Positions 37,824 through 46,517 of a stretch of DNA of 57,327 bases are shown here, piece by piece. A model generated the notes under the pieces. The model was not told where the DNA came from and ran no database searches. It saw only the letters and a list, made by a program, of their open reading frames with translations. How positions within the stretch are numbered: position 1 is the first letter of the stretch; the number at the start of each line of letters is the position of its first letter. The position numbers were made by a program, and so were the translations under genes. Source of the stretch: Verrucomicrobia bacterium UBA1200 (GTDB lineage: Bacteria; Verrucomicrobiota; Kiritimatiellia; RFP12; UBA1067); assembly GCA_002309765.1 (NCBI GenBank), contig DBXY01000025.1, positions 1-57,327 on the forward strand, given 5' to 3'.

Positions 37824-40800
37824 TCAGTACAGGATAAATAACGTTCCGTTCAAACAGGCCGCTTTCAAAATGCCGTCCGTGAAGCGCAGTTCCACTGGCG
37901 GCGGCGTGTCGGTGACCAATTCGAAATCTTCAAGTGACACACCGGTTGCTTCGGTGAGGTCCAGCAGCGGAACAACGCCGGTGATTAACGGAATCACCAC
38001 TTTAATCTTGCCGCCGTCGATTCCGCTAACCGCGCCGCTGATCTTGAGCGGCGACTTGTTTTCTCCATACGTCAAGGTGCCGAGTTGTAAGGTGCCAGAA
38101 CCTGCCCCATTGGCGGCCAGATTGATTGCCGGAGCGGCGGAGTCGTCCGCAACGTCAAAGTTTACGCAGTTTATACGAACCGTGTAAGGTGCATTTTCTG
38201 CTCCACTTGCGGAAACGCCTACAGTCGCGTCCCCCGCAAATGTCACATTCTCAATAGCGGTCATATCATTCGCCCCCGCTGCCACCCGCAGAGCGTCAGT
38301 GCCGCTGAATGTCACGTCGCCGTAGCCACCGTAAACGCCATTCCCGCTGTATTCGCCTTCCATCTTGAATCCGTAGAAATACTGCTTCGCGTTGCGTCCG
38401 CCGGTACCGCCCGAAACGGAGAAGTACGCAAACGCATTGCCAAAGTACTGTGCCAGATCCACCTCCTGCGATAACGTGGCAGAGTTTTCTCCCTGCTTTA
38501 CCGTGATTTCAAGCAGACCGGGCGTGTACGAGAGTACGAAGTCCATGGGACTCTTGTTCTTCGGGCTCACGCCGTTCAGCGCCGTCACGGCAGTGCCGGC
38601 GGTGGCGTTTTTCACGGGAATGACGGCAGCTGTGGAGTTTACCCTGAATATCCAGCCGATTGCGGTGGAGAGTGTCTCGCCGTTGATACCCAGACCGATA
38701 ATGCCGCATGATCCGCCGCCAGCCGCAATGTCGGTGGGGCGATTCACATGCAGGAACACGGCGGCTCCGTCCGCAGGATTGCCGCTACTGTTGTCGCTGG
38801 TATAGTGGTACGTGCCGCTGATGCGGAACGGTGCGCCCACATAGATGCGCTCAAGTCGCGTTACTACGCCGGTGTTGTAGTTCGAGGCATCGGTCAACCG
38901 GAATGCAGGAATGTCGCCAATCGGCTCATACACGGCATGGCGATTCAGCTGCCACTTTGCGGAATCGTTTGCCACGTCAAGGTTCGGCAAGCCGACAGAG
39001 GCGTCAGCCTGGTAGAAACGGAAGTCTGTGATGCGCTGATCGCAATACGCTCCCCCGGTCGCGCCGGAGAATCCCATCCATGCGGTGGAGGATCCGAGCT
39101 TCTCAAGCAGATTGACGGAGTTGGTGAACGCCACGTATTTGTTGCCGGAGAGAATCGACTGGATCATTTTGCCTTCGCCGTCATACGTAACCCACACGTT
39201 CATCCCGTCTTGTACGGAGATGCCGTTTAGGGCCGTACTCATGCTGGTCTTTCCACCATCATTGATCCATCCGGCGGAATCGGTGTTGTAAATGTTGTAA
39301 GCAACACCAACCGACGGAATGATCCCGCTTGCGCAAATGCTGCCGCCCGTCGCGCCAATGGCATCGAGACCGTTCTCGGAGTTGTGCAGGAAGAACGCAA
39401 AACCGTCCGCTGGACTCGCAGGCGGGTTGACTGTCTTGTAGGTGAAGTGCGCCTGCCACGGACGGGTCACGTTCACGCGCTTCCGCCAGAACGCGGTACC
39501 GCCTTTGTACGTTGTCGCCTCCGAAAGCTGGATCTCGTTTTCGTCAATCATCGTCACACTGCCGTTCAACTTGAAGTCTGCAAAACCCTCCACTACGGTT
39601 CCGGCTCCAGTACCGGTCAGGGCGAGCGATGCATTGTCCACGGAAATCGCGGCGGTGGTAACCACCTTGCAGTCCAATGTGGCACCGTCTTCGGCGGAAA
39701 GTTCCGCCGTTCCCCCCAGCATCCGATCGATTGTCGTGTCGTTACCTCCGGCGAACCTGATTGTGCCCGGCCCGTAAATCGGCGCTTTGCCGAATGCGTC
39801 AGTGGCACTGCCCGCAAAATCAACAAATATGTCGCTCTTGTTGTAGATTGAGGACGTTGAGGTTATCTGTTTTGGGGCCGTAAGGTGCAACGTGCCGGCT
39901 TCCACAGAAGTGGCTCCGCTGAAAAGTTGCGCCTGCGAAAACGATAGAGTGCCCTCGCCTTGTTTTTTAAACGCGCCGGAACCACTCACCACATCGCCAA
40001 AAGTCACATCTTCCGGCGTGTTCAGCGCCACGGTGCCGACAGAAGAAATGCCGCCGGCAGATGCCCATGAAAATGCGTTAGCGCTGCCAATCGTGAAGAC
40101 CGTGGAAGCGTTTTTAACTTCAATCGCGCCATCGTAAGTGTTGTGCGAACCGCTCAGGGTGAGATGGCCGCCGTCGGTAAACGTGATTTTACCGTTTCCG
40201 CCCAGACCGCCCGGCACGTTAAGCGTGTAACTGCCCCAAGGATGGAAGGTCATACCGCCTTCGCCTACCCATATTCCGCGGTTGGCGTTCAGTGTGGTGT
40301 TGGCGTTGCCGTGACGCAAGACGCCACCGTCTACAAAGATGTTCTTGGCATCGAATGTTTCCGGCACCGCCCCGAAACCATCGGTTGCCGCAAAGAACAC
40401 CTGTCCCGCATTTGTCACCACCGTACCGCCGGAATAGGTGTTATCGGAGTTCGACAGATTGATGGTACCCTTTTGGTCCACGACAACTTTTGTCGCAGTT
40501 GCGCCGTCAGCCAGTATGCCGGGCTTGAGTCCGGAATAGCTGGAAGCGTATGGGGTGTTGCCGCCGCCGAGGGTGAACTCGCCGTCGCAAGGTGTAACCG
40601 TACCGGTATGTGTGACAGACGCCGTGGCACCAATGGTGCCGAGACGGCAGCCGGGGAAGCGGGAAAGGTCCACATTACACGCTTCCCCGCCCGGACTGAT
40701 GAAGATGAATGCCGGGCGCGAATCAGCCGTCACCCTGGTTTGCAGGAAGTGGGCTCCCAACGCGGCCGCGACTTCTATTGCCACCCCTTCGTCAAGCGAC

Positions 40801-43703
40801 ACATTTCCGGTACCGGCGGCCTGGGCATGGGAGAGGCGCAAGCGAACATTGCCCGAGGCAACGATGCCGCCCGACATGCCTGAGTTGTCACCGGCCAGAT
40901 CCAATACGCCGCCGCCCACGGTGTCCGTCACCGTGATGCGGGCCGGTACGCCGTTGGCGTCGGTCATCGAGGCCTTCAATATGCCAGTTTTACCGTACAT
41001 ATCTAACACCAAATGGTTGCCGTACGGAATCAAAGTGCCGGAGAATCCCGTGCCGCCGTCCCAAATGGCAAGTTTGAGATTCGGGTACTCGCTAAGGTCA
41101 ATGGTGCTGGTTCCGTCGTAGCCGTGCAGCATCAGTGTGCCGCGGGAGTTTTTGTCGATGAACTTGAGCAAGTCCTTGGCACCGCCGCCGGAGACATCGC
41201 AGCTCACCACCGCGTCCTCGGCCACGTTTATCACCACATCGGCATCGTCGGCGAATTTGTTCGTGAATGTCAGGCGTCCCTCAAGCACGTCGATTGCCCC
41301 GGAAATCCCGTCCAACGGACCGGATACAATAAGATCGCCGCCGCCGGTCTTCACGAAATGCGCCGTAGCGCCTTCCGTCACGTTGGTGAGCGCGGCTTTC
41401 ATGTAGGAGCTGCCGCCGGTCGGAATTTCGAATGTGATGGAATCTTCGTAAGTCACCGGCAACACCGTGTTCAGAATCGGGGTGTTGGCATCGTATGTCT
41501 GTACGGGGTACAACTCTAAGGTGCCGCCGCGCACATGCAATTTCGCGAGTCCTGTGCGTCCGCTCCACGAGGCGGAATTGTTCCACATCTGCGTACCGCG
41601 CGCTTTGATGCGCCCACCCGGTTCCAGCACGAGCGTGGTTTCGCTCGCCTCTCCCACGCCAAGTGGATAATTGCGCACCAAGATGGTGCCGGCCACTCTG
41701 GCGTTACATACCGCTGCCTGCGAACCCATCAGAATCATCCCGCTCTCAATGTAGCCGCCCGGAGCCACATACAGGTCGCATGTGCAACCTTCTCCGGCTC
41801 CGAAGCGGACCCACACGCTGTCGCGTACCACGAGTATCGTGCCGTTCGTGAGGACATTCACCTCCATTTTTCCGCCGTCGCCGAAACCAAAGAAAGTTTC
41901 ACTGTTCGCCAGCTCCACCAAAGCCTCGTTGCCGGTACCGCCCACCGTCAGCTTGGAAGGTTCTACATCAATCGTTCGACCGTACCTAATCACCTCCTCG
42001 TACTTCATCACACCGCTTAGAACCTCGATATCCACGGGGTCGGTGAAAAGCGTACCGGGATTCATCGTGCCTGATCCCGTTTTCACCACTTTGGCGGCTG
42101 TGATCGGTCCGGTGCCGGTGAACTTGTAATCTTGATCTCCGCTCACAGTCATGCGCGTAGTATGGACTGCTGTGGGGACGGCCACTTCATCTACCCGTAT
42201 TTGCTCTTGTCCGTCGAAAACGATTGGCCAGCCGTCCACGAAGTTAGACATCTGGCTGCCTACCAGCCAGGAGGTGGTATCCCACGTGTCGGCTACGGAT
42301 TGCGGGCGCCACAACGCGCCTTCTCCGGGGCACAGGTAAGCATAGGTTTCGGAGACGGACACATCATCGGTGTCCGATGTCATCACGAACGCGAAGTAAT
42401 ACGTCTTGCCCGCCGTTTGACCGGGGAACACGGCCTTAATCGTCCCGGGCGCGGTAAACCCGCCCACTTCAACGGATCCGCCCTCAAGCGTGGTAGTCTC
42501 GCCCCACTTCAGTGCCACCGTGACGCTCGTAGCGCCGGTGGCAAAGCGAGTGATCGTCCCCGTAACTTCCGCGCCTTCCGCAGTCTGTGTCACAGATTCA
42601 AACGCCGCCTCGCTACCCCAAGTGGCAACGTTCTCGGTCACTGCCCCCGCCACCACGAAGTCATCGGCGGCCATAGAGTCGTGTTCGGCTTTGAACCAGT
42701 CGGCTGACGCGATACCGTCGTAGATACGTATCTCATCCATATCGCCGATGAAGTTTGAGCCGTGTGTTGTCATCGCGTAGGAGCCGACCGACCAGTAATC
42801 CTTGTCTTCGTCGCCCAGCGATTTTGCGGCCGCGTTGGAATAGATTGATTCGCCGTTGAAATAGGTGTTCACGTTGCCGCTGGCGATGTAGGAGAATCCC
42901 ACGTGCGCCCAAGTGTTGTTAACGAGCGCACCCTTGCCACCGGTACCTTGATGGGCTGACTGCACCGCCACGGACATGTAAGAACCGCCTTCGCAAATCA
43001 GAAGGTATCCCGTTCCTCCCCACGTTCCCTTGCTTGCGGCGATAATCGCCGTCTTCCCGCCGCCGGTGGATGTTCTGTACCATGCCGAGAAGGAGAAGCG
43101 CGTAACATCGGTAAGAATAGCGTTTTTTACGGGATTGGGCACGTTAACGCCTATTGTGTTCTGTACGGGCTTAGTTACGCCGCCGCCGATTATTCCGCTG
43201 TCCGCAGTGGCGCTCACGCCGCCGCCGTCCATAATGGCGAGGTTTTGGGGCGAAGAGTCGGTCAACCCCGAACCGCCGTGTATCACGGTGATGTACCGCG
43301 ACCACACGTCGCTCGGCGTTACGGCGGGCAACACGGAAACGTTGGACACGCCATAGTACATCCGTACCACGGTGGTAGTGCCTGAAAGCGCCGGCACCTT
43401 CACCCACACTGCGGATTCGCCGGCGGTGTCCCAGGTTTCGATCTCGTGGGCGAGCAGATTTCCCGCTGCGTCCGTGAACCGCAAGTCCGCGCCGCCTGCC
43501 GCGCACTCGCTATACGAGAAACCGCTGATTGCGGTGGAAAGGCGCAAAAGAATCGGGAAATTCCCTAAGGTACTGCCACCGTGATACCCTGAAACGGTGA
43601 ACTGGCAGACACGGTTGAAATGAGTGACATCCAACATGTCCCCTCTGGCACAAACCGCCATCGCAAGAGCAAACACGCCACTTAGGCAAAACAACTTTTT
43701 CAT
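37824..43703 (-). CDS. Giant exported DUF2341/LamG/beta-strand-repeat protein with two lectin-like domains
   Basis: A 1959-residue exported protein, the largest in the window. ATG at 43703 begins a signal peptide (MKKLFCLSGVFALAMAVCARG), and AAAGG lies 7 bases upstream. Residues about 30-140 form a DUF2341 domain (FPILLRLSTAISGFSYSEC, VVRMYYGVSN). Residues about 190-350 form a LamG domain (FSAWYRTSTGGGKT, IGDMDEIRIYDG). A long central region, about 500-1400, carries autotransporter-associated beta-strand repeats (NTYSGGTVVTNAGQVFF, GSGAFKKQGEGTLSFSQAQ). Two L-type lectin-like domains follow at about 1404-1570 (PADGFAFFLHNSENG) and 1605-1785 (PADGAAVFLHVNRP). No outer-membrane barrel is present; the end is CLNGTLFILY, matching the tail type of two other giant proteins. 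It is probably a surface adhesin or glycan-binding protein. Confidence 0.8.
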   Translation of the reverse strand: MKKLFCLSGVFALAMAVCARGDMLDVTHFNRVCQFTVSGYHGGSTLGNFPILLRLSTAISGFSYSECAAGGADLRFTDAAGNLLAHEIETWDTAGESAVWVKVPALSGTTTVVRMYYGVSNVSVLPAVTPSDVWSRYITVIHGGSGLTDSSPQNLAIMDGGGVSATADSGIIGGGVTKPVQNTIGVNVPNPVKNAILTDVTRFSFSAWYRTSTGGGKTAIIAASKGTWGGTGYLLICEGGSYMSVAVQSAHQGTGGKGALVNNTWAHVGFSYIASGNVNTYFNGESIYSNAAAKSLGDEDKDYWSVGSYAMTTHGSNFIGDMDEIRIYDGIASADWFKAEHDSMAADDFVVAGAVTENVATWGSEAAFESVTQTAEGAEVTGTITRFATGATSVTVALKWGETTTLEGGSVEVGGFTAPGTIKAVFPGQTAGKTYYFAFVMTSDTDDVSVSETYAYLCPGEGALWRPQSVADTWDTTSWLVGSQMSNFVDGWPIVFDGQEQIRVDEVAVPTAVHTTRMTVSGDQDYKFTGTGPITAAKVVKTGSGTMNPGTLFTDPVDIEVLSGVMKYEEVIRYGRTIDVEPSKLTVGGTGNEALVELANSETFFGFGDGGKMEVNVLTNGTILVVRDSVWVRFGAGEGCTCDLYVAPGGYIESGMILMGSQAAVCNARVAGTILVRNYPLGVGEASETTLVLEPGGRIKARGTQMWNNSASWSGRTGLAKLHVRGGTLELYPVQTYDANTPILNTVLPVTYEDSITFEIPTGGSSYMKAALTNVTEGATAHFVKTGGGDLIVSGPLDGISGAIDVLEGRLTFTNKFADDADVVINVAEDAVVSCDVSGGGAKDLLKFIDKNSRGTLMLHGYDGTSTIDLSEYPNLKLAIWDGGTGFSGTLIPYGNHLVLDMYGKTGILKASMTDANGVPARITVTDTVGGGVLDLAGDNSGMSGGIVASGNVRLRLSHAQAAGTGNVSLDEGVAIEVAAALGAHFLQTRVTADSRPAFIFISPGGEACNVDLSRFPGCRLGTIGATASVTHTGTVTPCDGEFTLGGGNTPYASSYSGLKPGILADGATATKVVVDQKGTINLSNSDNTYSGGTVVTNAGQVFFAATDGFGAVPETFDAKNIFVDGGVLRHGNANTTLNANRGIWVGEGGMTFHPWGSYTLNVPGGLGGNGKITFTDGGHLTLSGSHNTYDGAIEVKNASTVFTIGSANAFSWASAGGISSVGTVALNTPEDVTFGDVVSGSGAFKKQGEGTLSFSQAQLFSGATSVEAGTLHLTAPKQITSTSSIYNKSDIFVDFAGSATDAFGKAPIYGPGTIRFAGGNDTTIDRMLGGTAELSAEDGATLDCKVVTTAAISVDNASLALTGTGAGTVVEGFADFKLNGSVTMIDENEIQLSEATTYKGGTAFWRKRVNVTRPWQAHFTYKTVNPPASPADGFAFFLHNSENGLDAIGATGGSICASGIIPSVGVAYNIYNTDSAGWINDGGKTSMSTALNGISVQDGMNVWVTYDGEGKMIQSILSGNKYVAFTNSVNLLEKLGSSTAWMGFSGATGGAYCDQRITDFRFYQADASVGLPNLDVANDSAKWQLNRHAVYEPIGDIPAFRLTDASNYNTGVVTRLERIYVGAPFRISGTYHYTSDNSSGNPADGAAVFLHVNRPTDIAAGGGSCGIIGLGINGETLSTAIGWIFRVNSTAAVIPVKNATAGTAVTALNGVSPKNKSPMDFVLSYTPGLLEITVKQGENSATLSQEVDLAQYFGNAFAYFSVSGGTGGRNAKQYFYGFKMEGEYSGNGVYGGYGDVTFSGTDALRVAAGANDMTAIENVTFAGDATVGVSASGAENAPYTVRINCVNFDVADDSAAPAINLAANGAGSGTLQLGTLTYGENKSPLKISGAVSGIDGGKIKVVIPLITGVVPLLDLTEATGVSLEDFELVTDTPPPVELRFTDGILKAACLNGTLFILY

Positions 43704-43923
43704 AATAAACCTTTCATTATACGTCGAGGGCTTGCCAATTAGCAGTCACTCACCACTCCTCGCGCTTTTAACAAGCTAGATCTCTCAATCAACAAACGAA
43801 ATACGTTGTAGGATAACAAGCTTGCTTAAAGCTTTAATATTGGTATTGTGGCATACTTCAAATATTAAATCAAGACGGAATAATGGTTTTTACCAAAATA
43901 GGGTGTATTTAACCACTTTTGAC

Positions 43924-43951
43924 TTGATTTAGTGTGTCAATGGAGTATAAT
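43924..43951 (+). promoter_or_regulatory. Sigma-70 promoter of the NtrC-like operon
   Basis: TTGATT at 43924-43929 is followed after 16 bp by a perfect TATAAT at 43946-43951. It lies about 55 bp upstream of the chosen start at 44005 and is surrounded by repeated operator-like half-sites. Confidence 0.65.
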
Positions 43952-43989
43952 GCGTGTCAATTTTGTCACTATTTGGCACAGTGTGCCAA
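43933..43989 (+). promoter_or_regulatory. Operator-like palindrome with two extra half-sites
   Basis: TTGGCACAGTGTGCCAA at 43973-43989 is a perfect palindrome with 8-bp arms around one base. Related half-sites occur at 43933-43940 (TGTGTCAA) and 43953-43960 (CGTGTCAA), the first inside the promoter spacer. The palindrome ends right before the GGAGG ribosome site. Such placement fits repression or autoregulation by a dimeric DNA-binding protein. Confidence 0.55.
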
Positions 43990-44004
43990 TGGAGGATGGT
44001 TAAG

Positions 44005-45384
44005 ATGGCGGATAAGCCGGTAATTTTGGTGGTGGACGACGAAAAAAACACCAGAGACGGTTTGCAGCGCGCGTTGCAGCGGCACTATCAGGTGCTGGTG
44101 GCTGAAAGCGCGGAGAGTGCTTTGGCGGCATTGGACAGCAGCAAGCCGCCGGTGGACATTATGCTGACCGACATGAAGATGCCGGGGATGGGCGGGTTGG
44201 AACTGTTGCGCGAGACGGTCAAACGCCATCCCCAGACTGCTTGTATTTTGCTCACGGCGTACGGTTCGGTGGAGACGGCGGTGGCGGCAATGCGCCAAGG
44301 GGCGTACGATTTTCTGACCAAGCCCATCAATCTAGACCATTTGGATATGCTGGTTGCGCGGGCGCTTAAGTCACGGGAACTGGAGAATAAGGTGGTGGCG
44401 CTGGAGAGCCAGCTGGACGAAAAATTCGGTATGGAAAACATCACCGGCGAGTCTGCCGCCATGCGCCAAGTTTTTGACATTATCCGCCAAGCCGCGCCCA
44501 CCCAAGCGTCGGTGCTGATCCAAGGCCCGAGCGGGACCGGCAAGGAGCTGGTAGCCCACGCGATCCATCGGCTTAGCCAGCGGGCGCAGGGACCGTTTGT
44601 GGCGGTGCATTGCGCCGCACTCTCTTCTTCGCTGTTGGAGAGCGAGCTGTTCGGACACGAGAAAGGCGCGTTCACCGGGGCGGTGGCGCAACGACGGGGC
44701 CGGTTCGAAATGGCCAACGGCGGTACGCTCTTTTTGGACGAGATTTCCGAAATCGACACCTCAATTCAGGTGAAACTGCTGCGGGTGCTTGAGGAGCGCT
44801 GTTTCGAGCGGGTCGGCGGGGAACAGACGATTCAGACGGACATTCGGGTGATTGCCGCGACCAACCGCAACCTTCGCGAATATGTTGACCAAGGAAAATT
44901 CCGCGAAGACCTGTTTTTCCGGCTGAACGTGGTGGATATCGTTTTGCCGCCGCTCAAAGAACGCACCGGAGACATCCCGCTGCTGGTGCACCGGTTTCTC
45001 AAGGAATGCTGCGAGCGCAACGGCAAGCAGATTACCGGGGTCTCCCCGGCCGCCATGGAGTTGCTGGACTCCTACGAATGGCCGGGAAATGTTCGCGAAC
45101 TCCGTAACACCGTGGAGAAGATGGTGGTGTTGGCGCACGGCGAACGGTTGGATGAAAACGACGTGCCGCAGAATATCCGCTCCTCCATTCCGAAGGTGGA
45201 GAACAGCCGGTCGGAATGGGAACCGGCGTCGCTGGCCGACGCCGAGCGGGCCAAAATCATGGCGGTGCTGGAACGTAACGGCGGTAACCGCACCCATGCG
45301 GCGGAAGAACTGGGGATTAGCCGGAGGACATTGCACCGCAAACTGCGGGCTTATGGGGTCACTGGCAAGGAGGATGAGGAATGA
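44005..45384 (+). CDS. NtrC-type sigma-54-dependent response regulator
   Basis: A 459-residue activator of sigma-54 RNA polymerase. ATG at 44005 is chosen because GGAGG lies 9 bases upstream; an in-frame ATG at 43996 directly abuts that site. The receiver domain (about 1-125) has Asp11-Asp12, phospho-acceptor Asp56 (LTDMKMPG) and Lys106. The AAA+ domain (about 143-375) has Walker A GPSGTGKE (174-181), the sigma-54 contact loop GAFTGA (221-226) and Walker B LFLDE (242-246). A Fis-type helix-turn-helix lies at about 415-455 (NRTHAAEELGISRRTLHRK). All key residues are intact. No partner histidine kinase gene is nearby, so it is an orphan here. It heads a five-gene operon; the next gene overlaps by four bases. 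Confidence 0.95.
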   Translation: MADKPVILVVDDEKNTRDGLQRALQRHYQVLVAESAESALAALDSSKPPVDIMLTDMKMPGMGGLELLRETVKRHPQTACILLTAYGSVETAVAAMRQGAYDFLTKPINLDHLDMLVARALKSRELENKVVALESQLDEKFGMENITGESAAMRQVFDIIRQAAPTQASVLIQGPSGTGKELVAHAIHRLSQRAQGPFVAVHCAALSSSLLESELFGHEKGAFTGAVAQRRGRFEMANGGTLFLDEISEIDTSIQVKLLRVLEERCFERVGGEQTIQTDIRVIAATNRNLREYVDQGKFREDLFFRLNVVDIVLPPLKERTGDIPLLVHRFLKECCERNGKQITGVSPAAMELLDSYEWPGNVRELRNTVEKMVVLAHGERLDENDVPQNIRSSIPKVENSRSEWEPASLADAERAKIMAVLERNGGNRTHAAEELGISRRTLHRKLRAYGVTGKEDEE

Positions 45385-46517
45385 AAAACAACATATTGCG
45401 TCATTTATTGCTCTGCTGCGCGGCCGTGTCGGCGGCGGTGGCGTTCGCCCAAGGACTGGTGATTTGCCCGTCTTGCGGACGTGAAGGAAAAACCGGTGAT
45501 GCGGTTTGCTCGCACTGCCAGGCGAAAATGCCCGGCTTCCGCGCGGAAAAGCCGAAGGCGGAGCCGCCCCCGGTGGACCCGAAAGCGGAACGCCAAGGCC
45601 GGGTCTCCGCTTTGGCCGACCAGACGGTGCGGGAAAACTTGAAGCAAATGCGGGAGCTGACCGACCGCCAACCGGCGGTGGCGTTTTATTACGCGGTTAA
45701 CGCGCTTGCGGTGCGTCGGCTGTTGCCGGCGGATTTTTACCCGGAACAGGTGTCTAATGAAATTCTCAACGGCCACCGGCAGTTGCTGGCCAAGCTTAAC
45801 CAAGGGTGGAAAAACTGCCGTACCTGCGAGGGGCATGGTAAAATCAGAATGCGGGTGGAAGGGCGTGACGGTAAAGTCAATGAAGGCCCGCTTAAACCCT
45901 GCCCGAAGTGCGGCGGCAAAGGAAAGCTCCGCAGCACGGCGTCGGTGGAACAGGTGGTGGTGGCGCTCAACCAAGGTTCCCAGGAATTTACCCGCCAGCA
46001 GATGGCGGCAGGCGCGGTGCGGTTGGGTCGGATATTCGTGCCGGCGGACCTGCCGGATCTCCTGACCAGCCGCCAAAAGGCCTTGGTGATGACCGGCGCG
46101 GCGCATCCGTGCCAGTCTTGCCAGTTGACTGGACGCCAGACTTGCTCCGCCTGCAAGGGTACCGGTGAGACCAAGTGTACCCAGCCCGATTGCGTAAACG
46201 GGGTGATTCAGGAAAAGAAAGCCCGCGGCAACCGCAAAATCACTATCGATGACAAAATCATCCACGAGTGCGACAAATGCGTGGGGACCGGTTTCGTTAA
46301 TTGTCTCGCCTGCCGAGGCACCGGCGGCATACCGTGCCGGCGTTGCAACGGCACCGGACTTTCGCCGGAATGCCGCCGTTGCGCGGGCACCGGTATCGCG
46401 GCCTGTACCAAATGCAGAGGTACAGGCGAAGTGCGAGGGACGCCGTGCCCGGATTGCAAGGGGGAACTGGAGACATTGTGCCCGACTTGTCGGGGCGAGG
46501 GGGCGATTGTAAGATGA
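45381..46517 (+). CDS. Exported multi-CxxCxGxG zinc-ribbon-like protein
   Basis: A 378-residue protein of unknown function. Its start overlaps the stop of the regulator gene (ATGA). A signal peptide is likely (MKNNILRHLLLCCAAVSAAVAFAQG), so the protein should act in the periplasm or envelope. A short zinc-ribbon-like motif follows (CPSCGREGKTGDAVCSHC), then a charged helical stretch (about 55-135). After that comes a series of DnaJ-type CxxCxGxG units: CRTCEGHG, CPKCGGKG, CSACKGTG, CDKCVGTG, CLACRGTG, CRRCNGTG, CRRCAGTG, CTKCRGTG and CPTCRGEG. In DnaJ these bind zinc and act on unfolded protein; here there is no J domain. Its place between an NtrC-like regulator and a Ser/Thr kinase suggests a signalling or quality-control role, which is inference only. 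Confidence 0.75.
   Translation: MKNNILRHLLLCCAAVSAAVAFAQGLVICPSCGREGKTGDAVCSHCQAKMPGFRAEKPKAEPPPVDPKAERQGRVSALADQTVRENLKQMRELTDRQPAVAFYYAVNALAVRRLLPADFYPEQVSNEILNGHRQLLAKLNQGWKNCRTCEGHGKIRMRVEGRDGKVNEGPLKPCPKCGGKGKLRSTASVEQVVVALNQGSQEFTRQQMAAGAVRLGRIFVPADLPDLLTSRQKALVMTGAAHPCQSCQLTGRQTCSACKGTGETKCTQPDCVNGVIQEKKARGNRKITIDDKIIHECDKCVGTGFVNCLACRGTGGIPCRRCNGTGLSPECRRCAGTGIAACTKCRGTGEVRGTPCPDCKGELETLCPTCRGEGAIVR

Larger units (their letters stand above)
43704..44004. other. Divergent intergenic region between the giant protein and the NtrC-like gene
   Basis: About 300 bp of AT-rich DNA with no gene. The plus-strand promoter and operator-like repeats for the regulator gene occupy the right third and are listed separately. 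For the minus-strand gene, the TATAAT-like sequence at 43721-43716 is too close to the ribosome site to be its -10 box. The true promoter is probably further upstream and was not clearly identified. Confidence 0.6.

Noticed and set aside
43716..43721. TATAAT on the minus strand before the giant gene at 43703
   Set aside because: Transcription from it would begin inside or past the ribosome site, and there is no -35 box at the right distance.
43973..43989. TTGGCACAGTGTGCCAA read as a sigma-54 promoter
   Set aside because: The GG and GC pairs are 8 bp apart instead of 10, so it fits an operator palindrome better.
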